DNA of 64,000 bases from Aureococcus anophagefferens (taxonomy: Eukaryota; Sar; Pelagophyceae; Pelagomonadales; Pelagomonadaceae): assembly GCF_000186865.1 (NCBI RefSeq), contig NW_008705597.1, positions 133,094 to 197,093 on the forward strand, in the 5' to 3' direction. Position numbers and translations under genes: made by a program. Below, piece after piece: positions 49,301-61,300 of the stretch (its first letter is position 1; each line of letters opens with the position of its first letter). The notes under the pieces are model-generated. The model did not search any database. It was not told the origin of the DNA and saw only the letters and a list, made by a program, of their open reading frames with translations.

Positions 49301-52300
49301 GGCTTATCTTGGATCTTGCTGCCTGCACAATGGACAAAGTGCGACGTTCACCGCCTTGAACGGATCGTCTCAAAGGCACTTGCTGCGTCGCGTTGGAGTA
49401 ACGGCAATATGCTTTGTAGAAGCTCACGGAACTGGTACGTCTCTTGGCGATCCAGTGGAAATCAGCTCGCTGGCTAGTGTATTTGTGTTACACTTCATCT
49501 CGATCACATCTGTCAAGGGAAGTCTGGGCCACACAGAAAGCACTGCAGGCACTAGTGGCCTATTGAATCTCGGCTACATCCTGAGGTACCAGTCAGCGGT
49601 ATGAAATCCCCAACTCCGGTAGCTGAACAATAGCATGCCAAATCTCATCTCCGGGAGAAATCTGCGCATGATGATAGAGTTGACCATGGCAACTTGTAGA
49701 CTATCGGGTGGAGTGAGCTCCTTTGGAGCCACCGGCATCATCGCACACACACAACTCACCATTGTTTCATGAGACAACATACGTCTTAGCACAAATTGAT
49801 CATAATGCCAACATGGTTCTGGATACCGCCGAGCAACTAGGTGGTAAAAATTGGATGTGTGACTTCATACTGGTACTGGAAATGGACACGACTCATGTTG
49901 TAGCGCAGCGGTACTCACAGGCCCTCTGTCGGCAATGGTCATAATGAGTTTATCTGACCACGTGTTAGGTGATAGCAACGTCTTCCCCGGTGTCGCCTTC
50001 ATCGAACAGGCTTGCGCATGCAGTCAATCCGTGATAGATTCCAGGTACACTTTGAAAGATATTAAGTTCGTAAACCCCTTCATATTCTCTCAGTCTGCCT
50101 CCTCCCAATACGCCTTGTCATATACGAGACAAAACACCGGGGCTTTTATGATTGACAGCCATGGTTCCATGCAGGGTTTTAAGCCTACGCGTTCGAGCAA
50201 TGTGCTCGGAAGCTTCCACCAATCTAGACTTGGGAGTCAAATAGACGGAACGGATTAATCTCTAGGCTCAAAGACACATATTTCAAGGGTGTCAAGGGTG
50301 TCTATCATGTTCATTGTAAATTAGTGACCCTCCACTTCGTCACGACACAACCCAAACGTCAAGTAAGAAGACTCTTTGAATGTAAAAATGAAGATGCCTG
50401 CATCGTGTGCCATCTGATCACTCATGAACGCTCCAGCCAAACTGACTGGACAAAGTAGGGCAAATACTTTCTCACGTTCAAGAAGTTTCATCTTTTTGAG
50501 ATATAGCCGCCGCCGCCTGATGTGAATAGAACTATTCCTGGAGTCTTTATCTATCCAGATTAGATGATGACAGTATAGACCACGCGACTCTTCCCTGGCG
50601 AAGGCCAATCAGAATCCTGCCGCAAGAATTTTATTTTCAGTCTCGGTGTTAGATGTTTGAAAAACTCTGATCAGTATGCTACATCAGGACTTGCTGAGGT
50701 GACCTCGGCAGAAAAAAAATGCCCCACGCTCCCCAGGCATGGTAGCATCTCTTCCGTAACATGCATGTATGCAGAAGAAGACCGTGTAAAAACTATTACT
50801 GCTAAATTCAGGCTGAGAATGTTGAGATAAAGAAAATATTCTATATAATGTTGCAATCCCAATTTTGGAAATCCTTGGAACAGAAATCCCAGAAGATGCG
50901 CCATTGATGGGAGCTGGTCTGGATTCAATTGCTGTCACTGAGCTCTTTTAATCAATCAGTGAGTCGCTGAGTACCGAGATGCAGCCCCTGGTACTATTTG
51001 ACCACCCGAGTATCAGAAGTCTCAGCTGATGCGTCTGGGACCTATGAATTCAATCACCTGGAAAGCACATGTGGAGAGAAAATATGAACGGCTGGACGCA
51101 CAACAATTACTACGGACGTTTAGCAGTTGCCAGCAAAGCGTAGCGTATCCCGGCTCACAGCATTTCGGGTCTGTTACAGGGAGGCTGCGTGACAGGTTGA
51201 ATTGTGCCCATTTCTCGCTGGAATTCTGATATGATCAATATGTCAAGGTTTGGTACTAGCGCAAACTAGCGTGTTCAATATGGATCGTTTTTGGATAGTG
51301 ACTTTACATAATTCGACAATGTCGTGTTTTCCATGGCCTCGGCTGAGGCAGTATCATTAGAGCCACAGTAGCGAATCTTGCTTGAGGTAGGCTATGAGAC
51401 CCTAAGTTAATTTTGCTCTTCGCGTTCAATACTACTCAACCTGGGCACAGGAAACTTTACTGGAATGATGAACATGGATGCTGCATAATTGCTGCCTTCT
51501 GTCCCAGGGCCGTTTGACATGACGGGTATCAGCTACTCTGCGGCTGGGGCTCGCCTATCCTATGTGCTTTCGCTTCGGGGACCATGTGTGATCTTTGATA
51601 CAGCCTGCTCTTCAAGCTTGGTTGCAACTCACGTTGGGCGTCGCTGCATGTAACACAGTGAGTGCGAATACTCGTTAATTATCGGACCCAATGCCATACT
51701 GCACCCAGCGGCTCATATTGCGCCTGCTTTCGCTGGGATGACGTCTATTTGTGGTCGCTGTTTTACGTTTGACTCTCGAGCTGATGGCTATCTTCGTGGT
51801 GAAGGGTGCGTCGGAGTCATGCTGGCCAACGAGGAAGCAGAATTACCACAAGGTGTGTTGAGATCCGCTGCTCGCCACAATGGGCAAAGCACGAGCTTTA
51901 CAGCACCAAATGGATTGTCACAGTAACTTTTGCTATGAACCACCATCGATGATACGACTACTTTATTAGATGGTATGGTTGAGGCTCACGGAACAGGCAC
52001 ACTTTTGGGTGATCCAGTGGAAATCGGTGCGGTGGCGACCGTCATCTCCACCAGCAAAGCATGTGTCATTCTCGCGCTCAAGGGGAACCTCGGGCACATG
52101 GAATCAACTGCAGGAATATCTGGTGTTCTCAGGATTCTCATCGGCTTGCGTGAATACCATGTTGGTCGCAATGTATAATTACACGAAGTGAACCCTCAGA
52201 TTTCACATCTGTTCTTATATTCTAATTCAATATTGTAGACTTGCGATACATTGGCGATACCAGCACTAAGACAATGTTGACATGCGAGGGTCAGCTCATT

Positions 52301-55300
52301 TGGGTGGAGTGGAATCATCGCCCATGCGGTTTGTGACCATGGAGAAATCCTGGCCTCCGCTAGGCAGAGAGGCACATCGGTCTACTTCTCTTTGTATCCC
52401 ACCAAAAGAGGACTTGTCCGCGGTAGCGAAATCAAAGATATCGACTCCCATCATACCTACTTTGCACACCCTTTGCAAGAGAGTACCATGAACTTTTAGT
52501 TGAGGTCGGACAAGGTGTATTGTTTGGAAGTATTCTCAAGATGAGGCATCGCACTTTCCGATCATGTCGTGGCCGGTAGCACCCTATTTCCCGGGGTAGC
52601 TTATGTCGAGATTCCACGCGCCTGTGGAGAAACAGGGCCGGCGTTTACCTCTGTGTAAATTTTACGACCATGCCACTTACTAGGCTGATGTACATTGTGA
52701 TACACACGACGAGGAAGTACATTCTCAATTTAGAGAGGCGGGGGTGCAATGCAGAGTGTCAGCTCTACCCTAAACGCCACCGGAAGTGTCTTCTGTGGAA
52801 ATTTGTTCCCGCCTAATTTCCAAATTAATTATGCTATACTGCCTCTCATCTGCGATCACGATTTACAGTATCGTCTCTCGTTTGAGATGAATCACATGCA
52901 GGCCGATGAGTGACTCCGGGGTCTCAACAAGAAAGAAGTCAGGGTCGGTAGCGACAGACCGTGTCGCACGGGCGTTCATTGATCACCCCTCGAGAGGCGT
53001 GCGCGGGCGATAGCAGTCAAATTTGCGCACATGTGCTAAGAGTTGAGGATAGCCTTGATGGTGAATGCTTTCACGTATTCTTTGTCCAAATGAAGGCCAT
53101 GATATTTGCTCTTCTAAAGCCAGCTCAAGAGTATCTTGTGCGGCTGATTGTGGGCGCAGCTTTAATCATTGCAGCATTTTGTGGCACGCAGTTTCAACTA
53201 AAAGACCCCCAGAGTGCGGCTCTTTGTGTTTTGTGAAATGGACCGAGAAGTCATTGGGAGTCCCACTGATGGAGAACAGGTCATGTTAGAGCATAGTTGT
53301 TTTCTGAATTGTTCGAAATGCTTCCATCCTAGTCGAGTATGTGCATCTTCAGTAATCTCTTCTCCATGAGAACGGGGATACAAAAATGGGTGGATTAGGG
53401 ACCTTGAATTGCCGCCAATGTTTTCCTGCCTCTGCCGGATCTCAAAGTTGGAGATTACTCGGACACCTCTGTACATCATAGGACGCACTGTGGAGCTTAC
53501 ATTGAATGACTCGCCATGATGATTGCATCTCTATCCGGCATTGCCTCATCCTGGTCCTGGCTTGAAAGCTATGAGACTCGATGCAAATGCGAATTAATTT
53601 GATCTCCTGGCCGGTAAAATAGTGTGTCCGTTCAGTATTCTTTTATGTGGAATAAGGTGAATTCCAAGACACGGGCGCTCTGTGAGTTCCTAGACTCGCA
53701 TCCCGTGATCTTTGATTCCCTGAGCACCGCTGAAAAACTCCATTCACAGGGCCTCCGCTCGGGAGCTCTCATTTCCTGTCCCTACGCACCCAACCAAAAT
53801 CCGGATTTCTTAACTACCCAATAAACTTAGTCTAATCAGCGAGTTTGTCGATTGTTTTAGCCAACTGACAAGCACGGCAGTCTCATCCGACGCGCCACTC
53901 ATGTCAACTGGACTCGACTCTATCGGGGCCACTGAATTTTTAACGCAAATCGAATAGCGTATTGATACTGACTTCCCATCAACGCTGCTTTTCGACTATC
54001 CATCAGTGCGTTCCATTGCTAGCTATTTAGACGCGTGTTTCCAGAGCCAGGATACCGAGAGAGGCCACGGTGAGGTATTTTCATCTCCTGAATTGTTTTC
54101 AGGCGACTGTATCACACTCGAGACCACCACAGCTTTGCTTCCCAGCGCGTGTGGCACAATTGTAGGAGTTCACTCGCCACTAATCGTATCTTCTCTCAAC
54201 TCATTCGCAGCAAAAACATTGCGAGGGTGATTAGCGACAGCTTTACCGCAGACGCTCCTGTTCGACCACCCGAGCGTCGGAGGAATAGTGAGCTTTGTTT
54301 CGAAGGATTTTGTTGCTTCTAGCAAAGTGGGGCTGTTCAGTGATTAGCCCGCACACCATTTCGCTGAAGCGACTAGCGCGACATGACTCCTCGGTTGTAG
54401 CTTCATTCTGCCTGGGCCATCGTAGATTGGTTCTGGATTGAAAAAGCTCGTGACGAATGCTTGAGTAACGAATTCCCATGTTCCCCTGGTGCGTTGGGAA
54501 AGGTTGTGGAGTGGCCTTGTGTCAATGTCATACGGGTGTTTTACCGAATTCTCATCAGACGCAGCTGCTTTTGGAGTTTCTAATGTAGAAGCTCGGGGCA
54601 TGGACCCTTAAATGCTTGTGATCCTCGAAACAAGCTACCTCATGATTGGCGCATATGGCCACCAGTTGTCACCCGGAAGTACGCCAGTCGGATATTTTCT
54701 CGGTGCTGGCGGTGCTTTCCCGAGCGTGGGCGCTGATACTGTCCTAGGAGCCCCCCCAACCTACTCGGCAACTTCTGGGGCTCTTTCAGTGGCGTCTGGT
54801 CGTGTCTCGTACACGTTAAGACTCACAGGTCCGTGTTTGACCTCGGACACAGCATGCTCTTCATCACTTGTTGCGCTGCACTTGGCAGCGTCGAGTATGA
54901 AGCTCGAGGAGTGTACTGTAGCCGCAGCAACGGGCGTCGGGATGCTCGCACAGGTGGTATCACGGACCTTTTCAGTGTTGGGCATGCTTTCTAATCTCGG
55001 CAGGTGTCACACATTCGATTGTCGAGCAGACGGATACTGCCGAGGAGAGGGATGTGGGACCTTTCTACTCGTTATGGACTCTGAAATTGGAGCGGCTCGC
55101 CTTGGTTCTGCTGTGCAGTAGGACGGTCCGAGCGCGAGCCTAACAGCACCAAATGGGTGATCCCAGAGGTGACTGATTTAGGCTGTTCTGAGATATTGTT
55201 CTCCTGCGTGTGCCCTGGAAGCACACGGCACGGGTACAGCCCTCGGGGATCCGATTGAGGCTTGTGGCTCTCTGAATCTTGAGCATTCATCAAACGACGC

Positions 55301-58300
55301 TCGTTCGCAGGTCGGCGCTGCGATTTGGGCGCTGTGTAAACCTGGAAATGAGAGCATGCGTCGAGTTTAATGCGCCTCTCTGAAGTCCAACATGGGTCAC
55401 CTGGAGGCCTCCGCGGCTGCTGCGGGTCTCGCTGCGCTTGTACTGGTGCCTCTTAGGATGTTCATGATCTCGGCCAATGCGCAGCTGAATCAGCTCTCCT
55501 TCACATGTGAATTTACTGTCATCTGCTCTCAGTTTTCGGCCCAGGTTAAACTCGCACCTATCTTCAATCGTAACGTCAAGATTCGAGTTGCCTAGCGAGC
55601 TGGCACCCCGAGACAGAGACGAATCGGGGCATCGCGCAGGCCGACTGAGTTCGTTTGGGTTCAGCGGGACCATCGCGCACGGGGCCTTTTGATATTCTTT
55701 TGGCATACGGCAAAAAAAGCCACGAGCACTATCACATTTCCGTGCTTAACAGCCAGCAGGTTTCAACCAGCTGAGGCTCTCCAAGCTCCAATTTCCAGTC
55801 ATGGGCCAACGAGGTCTCACAAAGTTTTGTTTATTATGCAACGCTGATTTGTGATGGTGGTATAACACGAGTATCTGCGGCAGCACTCACTGAGTAGTGC
55901 AGGTTAACACTCGAACTGTCTAGCTATGAGTGTGCTTGACAAATTTTAGTGCCACGAGTCTTCGTCGGCCATTTTTTAGCTGATTGATTTCATCAGCCAC
56001 AGGACTATCTCAAGAAGTCAAGGCGCGCCTAAGCACGATAGTTGGCCCGCAATCCTCGACGGAGGACACAGGCTCTCCCTCAAACCTCGCTGAAGAGCAG
56101 TGATAACCGCACACCGAGATGGTTACATTTCAAGAGGAGTAGGGCACGCTGAAGGAGCATCGGGTTATTTTGGTCATTGGCGAAATGAACTACTTGTGCA
56201 ATTTTCTCACATAAACGTTCATTTGATATTCATGATTTTGCTACCTGCGTGTATCTATTGAGACTCCCAAACACTTGTAATCACTCACGCTAAGAAACAA
56301 AATACTAGTTCCGTGTGAAACTCTGGATCTCGTGTTTGTATTCCTGTGTCTATTAAACCCAAGATTGCCGTTTTGATCACCGTTTTGGACTCTGAGATGC
56401 ATCCAAAGCTAGTCTTCGTGTCAGAAGATGATCATCTGTTGTTCATAAATCGTGTCGTCAGGAGGCCATCCATACAGAGACTCGAGCAACACTACAGCCG
56501 ATTCTGAAGACATGCTAATGGACAGATAATCTGGGAAGGATTCGATCAAGATATCACAGCTAGTTTACAATCGCTGCTGTGACAGCGTAGGTTCTCTGAT
56601 TAGTGTTATTCTCATGATTCCAATCGTTGCAGTGTTTGCACATTGTGGGATCTTAAGGCTCGAAGAGTACCACTTATCCCTCTAGCATGCCAAGGATCAT
56701 CACAACATTTAAACTGATCTTGCAACGTTCGTGCCAAGCTCGAATTGTGTCAGCGCTAGGATGGTATGATCCATCGTGTGTTGAGTAGTCGGTACGTCTA
56801 TTGGTCCGAGTACTCCGCTGATGTCTGTTGGGCTCGATTCCATCTCTGTGATCGAGCTCACCCGAGCGCTCTGCGTGGAGACTTGACTAGAGATACCAGC
56901 GACCATACTTTTCAGCCACCCCACACTAGACTCTGTGACGGCCTTGATGTCGTCTGAGTTTGATCACAAACTCTATGGGATGCAAACGCTGGTGTGTTTT
57001 GGACACGCAGGCCTTTCATGTGTGTCGTGCATGCCGCCACTTGAGCAAACTAGCATACAAGTGGCGATCCTATCAAAAAGCTACCAGCTAGCAGGGTCGC
57101 TGGGCTTTGATTCTCCATTGTGCCTGCTGTCAATCTGTGCGCATGCTACGAATTCAACCGTCCCGGCTGCACGATGGGTAACAAAAGTGTTTGAAGTCGC
57201 TGCGACGTATGGATCGTTCATGAGCCCCAACTAGTCTGGACTTGATACGGGTGCTTTTGGAGTCCCTTCCCGTGAAGCAAAAGTGATGGATCCACAGCAA
57301 AAGCTTGTTCTACAAGCTGGGTACAGCGCGTTGCAATGAGGTCATCCGAATATTATTCCAGAGAGAGAAGTGTTCCGAGATATCCTAGTCTATTCAGATG
57401 TTGGCGTCTTTGTTGGCGTCGAGCCAAGCGGATTCTAAGGTTGCAAAGAGGCTGGGTTCTCTGCAAGCAGTGGGGCCCTCTCCACCACCTCGGGTCGACT
57501 GTCCTACACACTAGGGCTTGTTGGCCCATGCTATTCAGTCGACACTTCATGTGCATCTTCGCTGGCAGCATTGCACATATGCGTCGTAACCATCGAGTGT
57601 GACAGAAATTTCTGACATGGTATTTGTGCAGGAACCAAGGTCCTAGGTGAGGCCACTAGTGTGCTGGTGTCGTTCGGCGGGATGACTTCGCTGTGTGGGT
57701 GATGCCACACGTTCGATCGCCGCGCTGACGGATACTGCCGCGGCGAAGGCTGCGGAGCTTTTTTGCTTTCACCACAGCCCTCACTCACCCCTGAAGTCGT
57801 AGTCCTTGGCTCGGCAGTGCAGCAAGATGGTCCGAGTGCAAGCCTGACTGCACCAAATGGCTTGTCGCAAAGGTGACTAATTGAATCAGTCCAAGATGAT
57901 AATACTCTCGCTCCAGGGCTGGAAGCGCACGGCACGGGTACAGCCCTCGGGGATCCGATTGAGGCTTGTGGCTCTCTGAATCTTGAGCATTCATCAAACG
58001 ACGCTCGTTCGCAGGTCGGGGCTGCAATTGGGGCGCTGTGTAAACCTGGAAATGAGAGCATGCGTCGAGTTTAATGCGCCTCTCTGAAGTCCAACATGGG
58101 TCACCTGGAGGCCTCCGCGGCTGCTGCGGGTCTCGCTGCGCTTGTACTGGTGCCTCTTAGGATGTCCATGATCTCGGTCAATGCGCAGCTGAATCAGTTC
58201 TCCTTCACATGTGAATTTACTGTCATCTGCTCAGTTTTCGGCCCAGGTTAAACTCGCACCTATCTTCAATCGTAACGTCAAGTTTCGAGTTGCCTAGCGA

Positions 58301-61300
58301 GCTGACACCCCGAGACAGAGACGAATCGGGGCATCGCGCAGGCCGACTGAGTTCGTTTGGGTTCAGCGGGACCATCGCGCACGGGGCATTCGTTTGCTAA
58401 GGGCATCTTGGCCAATGTGTTGCGTCTAGAGTGATTATATGTCTGTATCGTACTGAACAACAGGTGCGGTTTGGCAAGAGGCTGGCATTCATTTCGAGCT
58501 CAGCAAATAGCAAGTCCGCGAGTACTCATTTACTACAGAATGAAGCAGAAGGGTCAAGAATGATGTGCGTCTACGTGATTCTCATGCCGCTCGTGCTCAC
58601 TTCGGACTAGCAATGTCTTCGTGAAATTCGCTTCAACCTCGTATCACACACTCACGACAGCCTGCTTGGTTGTAGTCTAGACCTGTAAACAAATGATTGG
58701 ACTGTTCTCACACAGCGTCCTGTGCCAACAGTGATCGCGTGCGGTAGAATACATGACCACCATCATGCTCCAGTTCAGAAGCCCCTTTTTGAACTAGCAA
58801 ATTCGGATAAACATTTCACGAGCACCTAGACGCTTGGAGTGCTTATTCTTTGCGGTCATGGTCAGGTTGTGTTGTAGCTCCCAAGTAGCGAAAAGTGCCA
58901 TCAACTATCTTCTTGATTTTTCCTATTATCACTGGCTGCTCTCCTGAATGACGGTGAAGTTGGGACTCCAAAAGACATACTCGCAATCAATATGATGTCA
59001 GATGCGTAACACGGTGCGCGGTCGACTTATCTATACGGTGCAACGCTCTCGGATTAGGCTCCGCGATTCTTTGTCGCAGACGCATCGTCCCAGGATAATA
59101 GTGTCATGGCAAGTGGGATCCACATGTAGCGACGCAGCGCCTCATTGCCTCCGAGAATCGATGGAAATATGACCCTCAAACATGCGTCTGGTGGCATCGC
59201 CGCCCTGTCCTATTACGCTCCAGCCTTGGCTTTCTGAGCTTCCAACGCAGAAGCATTCCACATCAGTCCCGGCAGATATACGATTGGGCGTGGACAGGAA
59301 AACATAACTTTTCTGAGCGACAATGAAGACACCGTTTCGCTGGCATTATCGAGCCTTAGTTGACTACTTCGACAAAGCGAGCTAGCCTGTAAGGAGATTG
59401 GGCGCCTCGAGGTTGGCACGGAGAGTGCGGTAGATCGCGGCAAGTCCACCAAATCTTTTTTGATGTCATTCTTTGAAGCTGATGATAACCATGGTGTTGA
59501 AGGGGTCGACACATTCAACGCCTGCTATGGCGGGACCAATGCGTTATTCAACACCACAAACTGGATTCAGAGCCGAGCCTATGATGGCGCATATGCTGTT
59601 GTGGTCTGCTCCGACCCGGCGGTCCATCCGGATCCCGCTTATATCTCTGGCATCGGAGCGTCCTCGATATCTCTTGCCGCGGCTGCTTAGGCACCCTTAT
59701 CGCTTCAGCGAGAGCGCACAACCTTTATCAAGCACTCGTGGGACTTTTATCGGCCTGTTGGTTGGCACACAAATGACGCGATTATGGACATAATCATCGC
59801 AACAGGTCAATATGAGGAGGCAATGATGTGGTGCCAGAGTCAGTTCAGTGCCATAAAAGGATCAACTGACCTACTGTTGATGTCAAACCTCGTAGTGTAC
59901 CACAATAACGCTCCTTATCACTCCAAGAGGAACCTGAGGCTCATGTGTGAAGCGATGTATGGTAAACTCACCAAAGCTCAACACGAGGGATTGTTCCAGG
60001 ACCATGTTGAGGCTGGCATTGCCATTAGTGCCCAAAACGCCACCACCTACACGTGTCCGCTCTATGCTAGTCTACTATCACTGGCTCTGACGTCTCGTGA
60101 TAGCCTTGCTAGCCAACATATTCTGTGCATGTCGTATGGATCCGGCTGCGCCGCTAGTATGTATGGACTTGAGGCTTCTGCTACGCCCTTGCACACTTCA
60201 GATGTGCTTGCTAGTCTCTGCAGTCGACGGTAGAGATCGATAGAGAACGCCTTATTCTTTGTTAACACTTTCGAGATGACTCATGGATGATTCGGATACC
60301 AACCGTCACATTACAAGGGCCGTTAGGATGCAGCCTTTTACCTTGAGAGTGTCAGTTTGATAGGTGTCCGTACTTATGAAGCGTATTCTGCGGCAACTTT
60401 GCTGAAGGTAGACTCGCATGAATTTTCTCGTGTCGTCTGCATTGAGTTGATGAACGACTCCGTGACCGACTAGCTGCTTGCGGAGCTCATACCAGCCCTT
60501 GATCCGCATCGAATCATCGCTTTTGTATTTGCAACCGCGGGGGGTTGTGGCGTCGAAAGCGCCATAGCAGAGAGAGGCTTCTTTGGTGAGGTTGTCCATC
60601 GCAGTGGTTACCCAGTGGTATTTGCGAGTCATGGGCAAACATCAGGAGGGCACTTACTCATCCTGGCGGTCGCAGACCTTGTGCTTGCGACATCCGAATC
60701 CAAAGTTTCCTTTGCTCTAACGCGCCATCAACGCTATGGTATCATTCCCCTGGCGCTTCGTAGACGTGCTAGAACTCACCTCATTTGGCGGTGGGTGTTA
60801 CTTCTAGAGGAGCTTGATGCGGCCACAGCATAGAGGAGCGGGCTGGTCGACATTGTTACTTCGATTGAGGAAGAGCATAACTTACTTTTGTGTCTAGATC
60901 TGCTTCCAGAGTCGAAGGTCTCGAAGGGCAACATCCGGGGAGACTCCCTGGAGTTCGCCATGGGCTAGCAGGTTCCGATGTATCGCCTTGGAGTCATGAC
61001 CACCAATTCATCGATGCACATTACGCAACCACTTCGGTTTAGGTTTCCTCTGGCAGGGGTTGGGGAGATGATGGTGGACAAAGGCTCTTGCTCCGCTGAG
61101 TAGATGTACAACCTTCAGAGCAAAGGGGTCGATGGGACCCATGCCATGGTGCTGTGGATGGGTTCCGAGACTCAAGGAGCGCGCTTGGGTTTTCATGCTG
61201 ATGCAATTTTGCGACTGCGGAGCGCGGCCTTACAGTAGCGCGCATCATGATTCATTTGAAATACTCTCGCAGACCTGTGAGCTCCCCTGCTTGGTATTTT

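Larger units (their letters stand above)
55215..55690. repeat. Repeat R4, copy 1 (KS 3' end)
   Basis: About 475 bp near-identical to 57916-58387, introns included. Confidence 0.93.
57916..58387. repeat. Repeat R4, copy 2 (KS 3' end)
   Basis: Near-identical to 55215-55690; the 2-nt length difference falls inside the second intron. Confidence 0.93.

Noticed and set aside
57964..58014. In-frame coding insertion after DPIE in KS-57k and KS-54k
   Set aside because: 51 nt is divisible by three, so it could be read as protein, but it lies exactly at the intron site of the other KS domains and ends in CAG; treated as a GC-AG intron.
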